From Thioalkalivibrio sp. XN8 (GTDB taxonomy: Bacteria > Pseudomonadota > Gammaproteobacteria > Steroidobacterales > XN24), in the NCBI RefSeq assembly GCF_011058255.1, contig NZ_JAALFH010000062.1, positions 22,376-86,375 of the forward strand: a stretch of 64,000 nucleotides of DNA. Direction: 5' to 3'. The number at the start of each line of letters is the position of its first letter. Position 1 is the stretch's first letter. The notes under the pieces were generated by a model. The model saw only the letters and a list, made by a program, of their open reading frames with translations. It did no database searches and had not been told where the DNA came from. Shown one piece after another: positions 38,277 to 46,224 of this stretch. The position numbers and the translations under genes are program-made.

Positions 38277-39182
38277 TCAATCTTCCTGGATGAAAGTGAT
38301 GGCCTGGGCGGAGCCGGGCTGGACCACGCGGCCGAGGCCGATGACGCCCTCGCCGCTGATCTGGACGCTGTCGCGCCGCACGAACAGCTCCTCGCCCTTG
38401 CGATTGAGGATGAAGGAGCCGTTGGTGGACTGGTCCACCAGCATGAAGCGGTCGCGGCTCATCTCGATCCGGGCGTGCAGGCGGGAAATCAGGTTCCCCT
38501 TCACCACCAGGTCGTTCTCCTCGCTGCGGCCCAGCGTGGCGTGCGGGCGCGAGGGATCGACGATGACTTCCTTGCCGAGATAGCGCACCCGCATCCGGCC
38601 GCGCGGCTTCTTCTGCTGCTCTTCGCCCCACTTGATGGTGGGCAGCATGCTGGTGACGTCCTCGGACTGCCACAGCGCCTCGTACATCGCCACTTCGCCG
38701 CTCTTGCCCTTCAGCGGCGCCAGGTCGATCTGGCGCACGGCGGCGCGCCACTCGGCGCCGAGGTTGGCCACCATGTTCTCGGTGATCAGCACCTGGGCCG
38801 CCTTGGCCTGGCTGGTCACGCGGTTGGCAGTGTTCACCGTCGAGCCGAACACGTCGCGCTCCTCGGGAATCACGGGGCCGAAATCGCAGCCCACGCGGAT
38901 CGCCAGCGGCGCCCCGCCGACCGAGACGACCTCGCCCTTGCTGATCGCCGTCTGCATGTCGCGCGCAGCGTTCATGGCGCCGTCCGCGGTCGGGAAGGTC
39001 GCCATCACCTCGTCGCCGATGGTCTTCACCACCCGGCCGTTGTAAGCCTCGGTCGCGCGACGCATGACGTCGATGCACCGGCCGACCGTCTCGCGCGCCT
39101 TGAAATCCCCGAGCACCTCGTACAGCTCGGTGCTGCCGACGACGTCGGCGAACAGGACGGCAACTGAGTTATCCCTGGCCAT
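38277..39182 (-). CDS. Class III nucleotidyl cyclase fused to an FHA domain
   Basis: 301 residues. Residues 1-175: class III adenylate/guanylate cyclase homology domain at the very N-terminus, with metal-binding aspartates in FADVVGSTE (D13) and TIGDEV (D57), substrate-contacting K53, and the transition-state pair N117/R121 in FGSTVNTANRV with D110 before it, all apparently intact. Residues 200-290: FHA domain with GRSEENDL and SRLHARIE, the phosphothreonine-binding residues. Cytoplasmic, no membrane segment. It probably makes cAMP, and the FHA domain would tether it to a Ser/Thr-phosphorylated partner; neither kinase nor partner is nearby. Confidence 0.88.
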   Translation of the reverse strand: MARDNSVAVLFADVVGSTELYEVLGDFKARETVGRCIDVMRRATEAYNGRVVKTIGDEVMATFPTADGAMNAARDMQTAISKGEVVSVGGAPLAIRVGCDFGPVIPEERDVFGSTVNTANRVTSQAKAAQVLITENMVANLGAEWRAAVRQIDLAPLKGKSGEVAMYEALWQSEDVTSMLPTIKWGEEQQKKPRGRMRVRYLGKEVIVDPSRPHATLGRSEENDLVVKGNLISRLHARIEMSRDRFMLVDQSTNGSFILNRKGEELFVRRDSVQISGEGVIGLGRVVQPGSAQAITFIQED

Positions 39183-39303
39183 GGTTTCCGTGGTCCCCGT
39201 ACGCCGGCATCCGGCGGCGTTCCGCTGGTTATGTTAATTCAAATCCACTGCAATAGTAGCGGCCGGGCTGGATTTTTCTGGAGTCCGCGGCCGCCGGCTG
39301 CCG

Positions 39304-40215
39304 TCACTTCCGCTGCTTGACCGCGGCCACGTAGGCGATCCAGGCCGGGTCGTTCTCGCCCTCCTCGACGGCCGAGAACTCGCCGCTGGGCTCGCCCTTC
39401 GCGTCTTCGCCCTGCCAGTACACCACGCTGCGGGTAAAGCCGGCCTCCGCCAGCAGCTCCCGCAGCTCCGGCAGGGTCCACAGCCGCCAGTCGTAGCTGA
39501 ACGCCTGCGGCAGCTCGGAGCCGTCGGGGAAGCGGAAGTGGATGTAGCAGCGGTAGCGCGCCGTGATCGGGTCGAAACTGTGCTGGTCCCAGACGTAGGT
39601 GTAGTCGAGGTACTCGGTCTCTTCCTCCTGCTCGACATAGGCGTCCGAACCGCCGTAGATGTCGAGCATGAACACCCCGTCCGCGGCCAGGGCTGCGTGC
39701 ACGGCACGAAAATAGCCCACCAGCTCCGCCCGCGTCTTGAAGGTCCACCAGCTGAAATTGAAAGCCACGGCGATGTCGGCCAGCCCGTCGGCGCCCTCGC
39801 CGCCGTCGGCCAGCGCCGCCAGGGCGGCCGGCGTATCCGTGCTGCGGACGTCGCCCTCGATCAGCGCCACCCGGGCACGCTGCTTCGGCTTCAGTTCGGC
39901 GACATGGTGCGTGCGCCCCCAGTCCAGCACCTCCGGGTCGATGTCCACCGCCACCGCCAGGCGGCGCCGGTCGCTCCGGACCCAGGTGCAGGCTGCAGCT
40001 GCGGTGCCGCAGAAGTCCTCGCGCAGGCTCAGCGCCTTGCGCCCGGTGAGTTCCTTGAAGCTCGTGGCGAGGAACTCGACCTCGTGCTCGACACTCTGCA
40101 CCGAGCCCTCGTACAGGACATGCCGGTCGGCGACGTCGGCCATGGTCGCGTAGACCGGGCCCTTGCCGCGTCCCTTCCTTTGCCGCTTGCCGCCGCCCTT
40201 GCGCTGGTTCGCCAT
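39304..40215 (-). CDS. Class I SAM-dependent methyltransferase
   Basis: 303 residues from ATG 40215, preceded by AGGGA. A very basic N-terminal ~25 residues (MANQRKGGGKRQRKGRGKG) precedes a Rossmann methyltransferase: motif I region LREDFCGTAAAACTW, VAVDIDPEVLDWG (acidic loop binding the ribose), ALIEGDVRS, and AVAFNFSWWTFKT. The basic tail suggests nucleic acid or ribosome binding, but the substrate is unknown. Divergent from the M28 peptidase gene. Confidence 0.85.
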   Translation of the reverse strand: MANQRKGGGKRQRKGRGKGPVYATMADVADRHVLYEGSVQSVEHEVEFLATSFKELTGRKALSLREDFCGTAAAACTWVRSDRRRLAVAVDIDPEVLDWGRTHHVAELKPKQRARVALIEGDVRSTDTPAALAALADGGEGADGLADIAVAFNFSWWTFKTRAELVGYFRAVHAALAADGVFMLDIYGGSDAYVEQEEETEYLDYTYVWDQHSFDPITARYRCYIHFRFPDGSELPQAFSYDWRLWTLPELRELLAEAGFTRSVVYWQGEDAKGEPSGEFSAVEEGENDPAWIAYVAAVKQRK

Positions 40216-40349
40216 GTCCCTGCCTTGTTGCCCGACGCCGTTCGCAGCGCGACATTCTAGCGTCATCCGCGGCTCGTGACCGGCCGCGACGATGGTGTAG
40301 AGTAAGCGCCCTCCACGTCCCGACCCCATGAGCACCCGGAGCCTGCCCG

Positions 40350-41777
40350 ATGCCGTCGTTCGCCGCATCCCCGCGTCACCCCCTCTTCCGCCCCCTGCTC
40401 GCCCTGGCCGCTGCGCTGCTGGCGCCGGCCCTGGCGACGGCCGCCGAGCCCTCGGCCCGGCTGGTCAAGGAAGCGACCGAGCTGCGCGACCGGGCCCTGG
40501 CCGAGGGCAACGCCTGGCAGCACGCCTGGTCGCTGACGACCGAGGTCGGCCCGCGGCCGGCCGGCTCGGCTGCGGATCGCGCGGCCGTGGCCTGGGCGCT
40601 GGCCAACCTGGCCGAGCTGGGTTTCGACGACATCCGGCCGCAGCCGGTCGAGGTCACGGCCTGGGAGCGCGGCACGGCGGAAGTGCGGATCACCGCCCCC
40701 TTCCCGCAGCCGCTGGTCGCGACCGCGCTGGGCCGCAGCGTCGGCACGCCCGAAGCAGGCATCGAGGCCCCGGTAGTGCGCTTCGAGAGCCTCGCCGAGC
40801 TCGAGGCGGCCAAGCCCGAGCAGGTCCGCGGCCGGATCGTGTTCATCGACGAGCGCATGGAACGCGCGCGCGACGGCAGCGGCTACGGGCCGGCGGTCCA
40901 GAAGCGCAGCCGCGGCCCCTCCGTGGCCGCCGAACGGGGCGCCGTCGCGCTGGTGATCCGCTCCGTCGGCACCTCGAACGACCGCGTCGCCCACACCGGC
41001 GGCTTGCGCTATGCGGAAGGGATTCCGCGCATCCCCGCCTTCGCCGTCTCCAACCCGGACGCCGACCTGATCGGCGGCCAGTTCGCCTCCGGCGAGGAAG
41101 TGCGGCTGTACCTGTATTCCAGCGCCCGCATGCTCGGGCCGGCGCGCTCGGCCAACATCATCGCGGACATCCGGGGTGCCGAGAAGCCGGACGAGATCGT
41201 GATCATGGGCGCCCACCTCGACTCCTGGGACCTCGGGACCGGGGCGCAAGACAACGCCACGGGCGTCGCCATCCTGATGGAGACGGCGCGCTTCATCGCC
41301 ATGATGCCGGGGCGGCCGGCGCGCACCGTGCGCCTGGTGTTGTACGCCAACGAGGAGCGCGGCCTCGACGGCTCGCGCACCTACACCGCCGCGGCGATGG
41401 AATCCGAGGCGCGGCACGTGGTCGGGATCGAGGCCGACGGCGGCGCCGGCGTGATCTACCGCTTCGACAGCGGCGTGGCCGAGCACGCCTTCCCGGTGAT
41501 CGAGGCCATGCAGGGCGTGCTCGAGCCGCTCGGCATCGAAGCGGGCGACAACAGCGCCATCGGCGGCGCCGACCTGTCCACGCTGCGCGAGCGCGGGATG
41601 CCGGTGCTGTCGCTGCGCCACGACGCGACGGAGTACTTCGACCTGCACCACACCGCCAACGACACGCTGGCCACGGTCGATCCCGAGGCGCTCAAGCAGG
41701 CAGTCGCCGCCTACGCTGCGGTGGTATGGATCGCGGCCAACGTCGAGGGGGACTTCGGGGAGTTTCCGAAGAATTAG
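40350..41777 (+). CDS. Secreted M28-family aminopeptidase/carboxypeptidase Q-like
   Basis: 475 residues with a signal peptide ending ATAAE. A PA (protease-associated) domain lies around residues 130-260; the M28 zinc domain follows with MGAHLDSWDLGTGAQDNATG (His and Asp ligands), NEERGLDGS (catalytic and ligand Glu) and, near the C-terminus, HHTANDTLATVD with the last His ligand. The domain order matches carboxypeptidase Q-like secreted dipeptidases. Ends 13 bp from the convergent dusA stop. Confidence 0.92.
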   Translation: MPSFAASPRHPLFRPLLALAAALLAPALATAAEPSARLVKEATELRDRALAEGNAWQHAWSLTTEVGPRPAGSAADRAAVAWALANLAELGFDDIRPQPVEVTAWERGTAEVRITAPFPQPLVATALGRSVGTPEAGIEAPVVRFESLAELEAAKPEQVRGRIVFIDERMERARDGSGYGPAVQKRSRGPSVAAERGAVALVIRSVGTSNDRVAHTGGLRYAEGIPRIPAFAVSNPDADLIGGQFASGEEVRLYLYSSARMLGPARSANIIADIRGAEKPDEIVIMGAHLDSWDLGTGAQDNATGVAILMETARFIAMMPGRPARTVRLVLYANEERGLDGSRTYTAAAMESEARHVVGIEADGGAGVIYRFDSGVAEHAFPVIEAMQGVLEPLGIEAGDNSAIGGADLSTLRERGMPVLSLRHDATEYFDLHHTANDTLATVDPEALKQAVAAYAAVVWIAANVEGDFGEFPKN

Positions 41778-41790
41778 GCTGTCAGGCCGG

Positions 41791-42774
41791 TCATGAGGCG
41801 CGCGACTCCGGGAGCGCGGCCATCGCCTCCCGGATCACCTCGACCCCGGCGCCGGACCGGCAGGCACCCTCCGCCAGCTGGCGCCGCCACCGCCGCGCGC
41901 CGGGCTCACCGAGGTAGAGCCCGAGGACGTGGCGGGTCATGGCCGACAGCCGCACCCCCGCCTCGAGCTGGCGCTCGATGTATTCGAGGTAGCGCCCCAT
42001 GACTTCTTCCCGGTTCGGCGGCGCCGTGCCGTAGAGCGCCTGTTCCAGCTCGGCCAGGAAACAGGGATTGTGGTAGGCCTCGCGGCCGATCATCACGCCG
42101 TCCACCTGTGCCAGGTGGGCATGCACGGACTCGAGGTCACGCACGCCGCCGTTGAGCACCACGGTCAGCTGCGGAAATTCCTGCTTCAGCCGGTAGACGA
42201 ACTCGTAGCGCAGCGGCGGAATCTCGCGGTTCTCTTTTGGGGACAGTCCCCGCAGGATCGCCTTGCGGGCGTGCACCACGAACACGGTGCAGCCCGACTC
42301 GGCCACCGTGCCGACGAAGTCGCGCAGGAAGCCGTAGTCCTCGTGCTCGTCGATGCCGATGCGGCTTTTCACCGTGACCGGCCGGTCCACCACCTCACGC
42401 ATCGCCGCCACGCAGTCCCGAACCAGCGCGGGCTCGGCCATCAGGCAGGCGCCGAAGCGGCCCGACTGCACCCGGTCGCTGGGGCAGCCGATATTGAGGT
42501 TGATCTCGTCGTAACCGTAGTCCGCGCCGATCCGCGCCGCTTCGGCCAGCATGCCGGGCTCCGAGCCGCCGAGCTGCAGCGCCACCGGGTGCTCCGCCGG
42601 GTCGAAGCCGAGCAGCCGTTCGCGGTCGCCGTGGCGGATCGCCTGGGCGGTGACCATCTCGGTGTAGAGCAGCGCGTGCGGCGAGAGCAGCCGCAGGAAA
42701 TAGCGGCAGTGCCGATCGGTCCAGTCCATCATCGGGGCGACCTGAATGCGCCGGTATGCGGTTGGGTCGCTCAT
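41791..42774 (-). CDS. dusA: tRNA-dihydrouridine(20/20a) synthase DusA
   Basis: FMN enzyme reducing uridine to dihydrouridine in the tRNA D-loop. 327 residues. DusA-type signature APMMDWTDRHCRYFLRLLS, NLNIGCPSDRVQSGRFGA (catalytic Cys), VKSRIGID, and HARKAILRGLSPKENREIPP, which is specific to DusA among the Dus families. Lies 20 bp downstream of the crp/fnr gene. Confidence 0.97.
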   Translation of the reverse strand: MSDPTAYRRIQVAPMMDWTDRHCRYFLRLLSPHALLYTEMVTAQAIRHGDRERLLGFDPAEHPVALQLGGSEPGMLAEAARIGADYGYDEINLNIGCPSDRVQSGRFGACLMAEPALVRDCVAAMREVVDRPVTVKSRIGIDEHEDYGFLRDFVGTVAESGCTVFVVHARKAILRGLSPKENREIPPLRYEFVYRLKQEFPQLTVVLNGGVRDLESVHAHLAQVDGVMIGREAYHNPCFLAELEQALYGTAPPNREEVMGRYLEYIERQLEAGVRLSAMTRHVLGLYLGEPGARRWRRQLAEGACRSGAGVEVIREAMAALPESRAS

Positions 42775-42794
42775 TTCACAGAAGTGCCACGCGC

Positions 42795-43487
42795 TCAGGC
42801 TTCCCGTTGCAGCCCTTCGAGGCCCGTTTTGTCCAGGATGCGCAGCTTGCCGTAACCGGTAGAAATCAGCCCGTTGTCGGTCAGGTCTGCGATAGCGCGG
42901 CGGATACTGGAACGGGTCATGCCGAGCAGGCGGCCGAGATCCTCCTGGCTGCCGGCGACGACGCCCTCGCCGTCAGAGAGCCGCAGCAGCACACGCGCGA
43001 CCCGGGCGCGCGGCGTCAGTGACAACACCTCTGCGAGCAGCGTCAGCGTGATGATCTGGTTGCCCACGCTCTGTTCGTAGAACGCACCCCAATACCGCGG
43101 ATTCGCCTCGATCATGCGCCGCAATTCGATCTGGGAAAGAAACAGGGCGCGCACCGCTGTCGCTGCCGACACTGTGACGAAGCGATTCTGGCCCGCCAGG
43201 ATCGAGGCCTCGCCGATCCAGAAGCCCGGCTCGGCGCGATGTACCGTTACCTCCTCCTCGCCGACCAGCGGGAAGGAAATCTCCAGGGTGCCGTCGGCGA
43301 GACCGTACAGGCCATCGGATGCGCCCCCCGCCAGGTAGATGATTTCCCTCGGCTTGTATTCGCGCCAGCGTCCCAGCCGCGCTACGGCAGCCTGGAAATC
43401 GGGCGGCTGGCGCGACAGCCAGCCGACCCGGCCGAGAATCCCGAGGCGTCCTATATCGGCGCGTGCTGATTGATCCAAATGAGCCAA
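42795..43487 (-). CDS. Crp/Fnr-family transcription regulator
   Basis: 230 residues. N-terminal cyclic-nucleotide-binding-type beta roll (about 30-150: YKPREIIYLAGGASDGLYGL, FWIGEASILAG), long dimer helix, and a C-terminal HTH (SQEDLGRLLGMTRSSIRRAIADLTDNGLIS). The Arg/Ser pair that binds cAMP in Crp is not evident, and the four Fnr-type cysteines are absent, so the ligand is unknown. No ATG is suitable: the start assigned is TTG 43487, six bases after GGGGAGG. Divergent from the sulfatase operon, its likely target. Confidence 0.85.
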   Translation of the reverse strand: MAHLDQSARADIGRLGILGRVGWLSRQPPDFQAAVARLGRWREYKPREIIYLAGGASDGLYGLADGTLEISFPLVGEEEVTVHRAEPGFWIGEASILAGQNRFVTVSAATAVRALFLSQIELRRMIEANPRYWGAFYEQSVGNQIITLTLLAEVLSLTPRARVARVLLRLSDGEGVVAGSQEDLGRLLGMTRSSIRRAIADLTDNGLISTGYGKLRILDKTGLEGLQREA

Positions 43488-43521
43488 TCTCGCCCTCCCC
43501 AGGCTGGCATTCTGCGCGCGA

Positions 43522-43575
43522 CGGTCGGGTCCACGACCGCGTGAGCAACCAAGATACTGACACGGCCCGGCCGTG
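43522..43575. promoter_or_regulatory. Two dyads between the Crp-type gene and the sulfatase
   Basis: CGGTCG-GGTCCA-CGACCG (43522-43539) and CACGGCC-C-GGCCGTG (43561-43575), both perfect inverted repeats in the 108-bp divergent region. The first is a plausible regulator site; the second is 7 bp before the sulfatase ribosome-binding site and could instead form an mRNA hairpin. Neither is the classical TGTGA-N6-TCACA Crp site. Confidence 0.45.
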
Positions 43576-43595
43576 CCGGAAAGGGAGATTGTGTG

Positions 43596-45173
43596 ATGAA
43601 AAAGCAGCTTCGGGGCGCCCGCGCCCTGCTCGGGGCCGTGGCGCTGGGATTGTGCGCCAGCGCGGCCACCGCGGCTGAAAAGCCGAACATCCTGGTGATC
43701 TGGGGTGACGACATCGGCACCTGGAATATCAGCCACAACAACCGCGGCATGATGGGCTACGAGACGCCCAACATCGATCGCATCGCCCGGGAAGGCCTGA
43801 GCTTCACCGACTACTACGCGCAGCAGAGCTGCACCGCCGGCCGCGCGGCTTTCATCGGCGGCAACGTGCCGGTGCGCACCGGCATGACCAAGGTCGGCCT
43901 GCCCGGCGCCGAGCAGGGCTGGCAGGAATCGGACGTCACCATGGCCACCGTGCTGAAGTCGCAGGGCTACACCACCGGCCAGTTCGGCAAGAACCACCAG
44001 GGCGACCGCGACACGCACCTGCCGACCAACCACGGCTTCGACGAGTTCCTCGGCAACCTCTATCACCTGAATGCCGAGGAAGAGCCGGAGAACCGGGATT
44101 ACCCTCGCGACCTCGTGCTGGCCAACGGCAAGACCTTCGTCGAGCAGTTCGGGCCGCGCGGCGTCATCCACAGCTGGAAGCTGCCCAACGGCGAGCACCG
44201 GATCGAGAACACCGGGCCGCTGACCAAGAAGCGCATGGAGACCATCGACGACGAGACCGTGGCCGCGGCGAAGCGCTTCATCACCGAGGCCGTGCGCGCC
44301 GACAAGCCCTTCTTCGTCTGGTGGAACGCCACCCGCATGCACTTCCGCACCCACGTGCGCGACGAGCACACCGGGCTCTCCGGGCCGAGCGGCAACGAGT
44401 ACCACGACGGCATGGTCGAGCACGACATGCACGTCGGCGAGCTGCTGGCGCTGGTCGATGAACTGGGCATCGCGGACAACACCATCGTGATGTACTCGAC
44501 CGACAACGGGCCGCACTACAACACCTGGCCGGACGCCGGGACGACGCCGTTCCGCAGCGAGAAGAACTCGAACTGGGAAGGCGCCTACCGCGTCCCGGCC
44601 TTCGTGCGCTTCCCGGGCCGCTTCCCGGCCGGCAAGACGCTGAACGGGATCGTCAGCCACGAGGACTGGCTGCCGACCTTCGCGGCCTTCGCGGGCAACC
44701 CGGACGTCAAGCAACAGCTGCGCAAGGGCGTCAAGCTGAACGGTCGCAGCTACCGCAACTACATCGACGGCTACGACCTGTCCGACTATCTCAGCGGCAA
44801 GACGAATCAGTCGCCGCGACGCGAGTTCTGGTACGTCAACGACGACGGCCAGGTTGTGGCGGCGCGCTACGACGACTGGAAAGTCGTGTTCCTGGAGAAC
44901 CGCGGCGAGGCCTTCGGCGTCTGGCGCGAGCCCTTCGTCGAGCTGCGCGTACCGCTGCTGTTCCACCTGCGGCGGGACCCGTTCGAGAAGGCCCAGCACA
45001 ACGCGAACACCTACGACGACTGGTTCCTCGACCGCGCCTTCGTGATCGTGCCGATCCAGGCGCTGGCCGCACGGTTCCTGCAGAGCATGCAGGACTACCC
45101 GCCCAGCCAGAGCCCGGGCTCGTTCAACCTCTCTGCCATCGAAGAGAAGCTCAGGTCCGGTATCGGCAATTGA
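43596..45173 (+). CDS. Periplasmic type I (formylglycine) sulfatase
   Basis: 525 residues; signal peptide ending AATAAE. The sulfatase signature is C79-TAGR (residues 79-83), whose Cys would be converted to formylglycine, followed by AAFIGGNVPVRTGM. Metal-binding residues: DD in WGDDIGTWN and the DN pair in MYSTDNGPHYN. His and Lys contacts include GKNHQGD and NHGFDEF. The form CxAxR (not CxPxR) is allowed in sulfatases. Substrate not identifiable: it could be an aryl or lipid sulfate or phosphonate. First gene of an operon with a HAD phosphatase and an octaheme cytochrome. ATG 43596 chosen; GTG 43593 also possible. Confidence 0.9.
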   Translation: MKKQLRGARALLGAVALGLCASAATAAEKPNILVIWGDDIGTWNISHNNRGMMGYETPNIDRIAREGLSFTDYYAQQSCTAGRAAFIGGNVPVRTGMTKVGLPGAEQGWQESDVTMATVLKSQGYTTGQFGKNHQGDRDTHLPTNHGFDEFLGNLYHLNAEEEPENRDYPRDLVLANGKTFVEQFGPRGVIHSWKLPNGEHRIENTGPLTKKRMETIDDETVAAAKRFITEAVRADKPFFVWWNATRMHFRTHVRDEHTGLSGPSGNEYHDGMVEHDMHVGELLALVDELGIADNTIVMYSTDNGPHYNTWPDAGTTPFRSEKNSNWEGAYRVPAFVRFPGRFPAGKTLNGIVSHEDWLPTFAAFAGNPDVKQQLRKGVKLNGRSYRNYIDGYDLSDYLSGKTNQSPRREFWYVNDDGQVVAARYDDWKVVFLENRGEAFGVWREPFVELRVPLLFHLRRDPFEKAQHNANTYDDWFLDRAFVIVPIQALAARFLQSMQDYPPSQSPGSFNLSAIEEKLRSGIGN

Positions 45174-45249
45174 TGTGCCGGGAGGGCGCCGCCCTGGCGC
45201 CCTCCCATCCTCTCTCTCCTGAGGCACCAGCCCACCCGGAGCGAATGAC

Positions 45250-46224
45250 ATGAATCGTATTCTTGCCGTGGGCGCAGCAGCGTTGCTGTTCGCCGCCCAG
45301 CTCGCCGCCGATCCCCTCCCCTCCTGGGCTGACACCGAGGCCAAAGCGCGGATCATCGAGTTCGTTCAGAGCGTCACCGATCCAGACTCTGCCGACTACG
45401 TCTTCCCGGCGGATCGCATCGCCACTTTCGACAACGACGGCTGCCTGTGGGCCGAGCAGCCGGTCTATTTCCAGCTGGTCTATGCCCTCGACCGGCTGAG
45501 GGAAAGGGCCGAAGCCGACCCCGCCATCCTCACCTCCGAGGTGCTCGAGGCAGCCGCCGGCGGTGACGTGAAGGGCATGCTGGCCGGCGGCAAGGAGGGT
45601 CTCATGGAGGTCCTCGCCGTCTCCCACGCCGGCATGTCGGTGGAGGACTTCCAGGCCGACGTCCTGGCCTGGCTGGAGTCCGCCCGCCACCCGACCACCG
45701 GGCGCCGCTACGACGCGATGATCTACCAGCCGATGCTGGAGCTGTTGCAGTACCTGCGCGCCGAGGGCTTCCAGACCTGGATCGTCTCCGGCGGCGGCGT
45801 GCATTTCCTGCGCGCCTTCGCGGCCGAAACCTACGGCATCCCGCCGCAGCAGGTCATGGGCAGCGCAGCCCCGACCGAGTACCGCGTCATCGACGGCGTG
45901 CCGACCATCGTCAAGCTGCCGGGCATCGAGTTCATGGATGACAAGGTGGGCAAACCGGTCGGCATCGACAGCCGCATCGGCAAGCGCCCCATCTTTGCCG
46001 CCGGCAACTCGGACGGCGACTTCCAGATGCTGGAGTACACCATGGCCGGCGCGGGCCCGCGCTTCGCCATGCTGGTGCACCACACCGACGCGGAGCGCGA
46101 ATTCGCCTATGATCGGGACAGCCACATCGGCAAGCTCGAGCGGGGGCTCGACGAAGGGCCGCAGCGTGGCTGGCTGATCGTGGACATGGCCCGGGACTGG
46201 AACACCATTTGGCCCGCAGACTGA
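45250..46224 (+). CDS. Exported HAD-superfamily phosphatase
   Basis: 324 residues with a signal peptide (ILAVGAAALLFAAQLAA). HAD motifs in order: I ATFDNDGCLW (nucleophile and acid/base Asp, as DNDG), II WIVSGGGVHF, III Lys in the DDKVGKP region, IV AAGNSDGDFQM. The layout is like phosphoserine-phosphatase-type HAD enzymes with a helical C1 cap. A periplasmic member encoded with a sulfatase suggests joint mineralisation of an organic sulfate or phosphate, but no substrate is shown. 76 bp after the sulfatase. Confidence 0.87.
   Translation: MNRILAVGAAALLFAAQLAADPLPSWADTEAKARIIEFVQSVTDPDSADYVFPADRIATFDNDGCLWAEQPVYFQLVYALDRLRERAEADPAILTSEVLEAAAGGDVKGMLAGGKEGLMEVLAVSHAGMSVEDFQADVLAWLESARHPTTGRRYDAMIYQPMLELLQYLRAEGFQTWIVSGGGVHFLRAFAAETYGIPPQQVMGSAAPTEYRVIDGVPTIVKLPGIEFMDDKVGKPVGIDSRIGKRPIFAAGNSDGDFQMLEYTMAGAGPRFAMLVHHTDAEREFAYDRDSHIGKLERGLDEGPQRGWLIVDMARDWNTIWPAD

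Noticed and set aside
42239-42251. GGGGACAGTCCCC inside dusA as another copy of the dispersed palindrome
   Set aside because: It encodes GLSP of GLSPKENREIPP, a naturally conserved DusA motif, so the match is explained by the protein; a single short unit is not convincing as an insertion.
43488-43595. A classical cAMP-Crp site before the sulfatase operon
   Set aside because: No TGTGA-N6-TCACA-like sequence is present; only other dyads were found.
42795-45356. 853-codon minus-strand frame opposite the sulfatase
   Set aside because: Only its last ~230 codons (the Crp/Fnr protein) look like a protein; the rest is antisense to a well-supported sulfatase gene.
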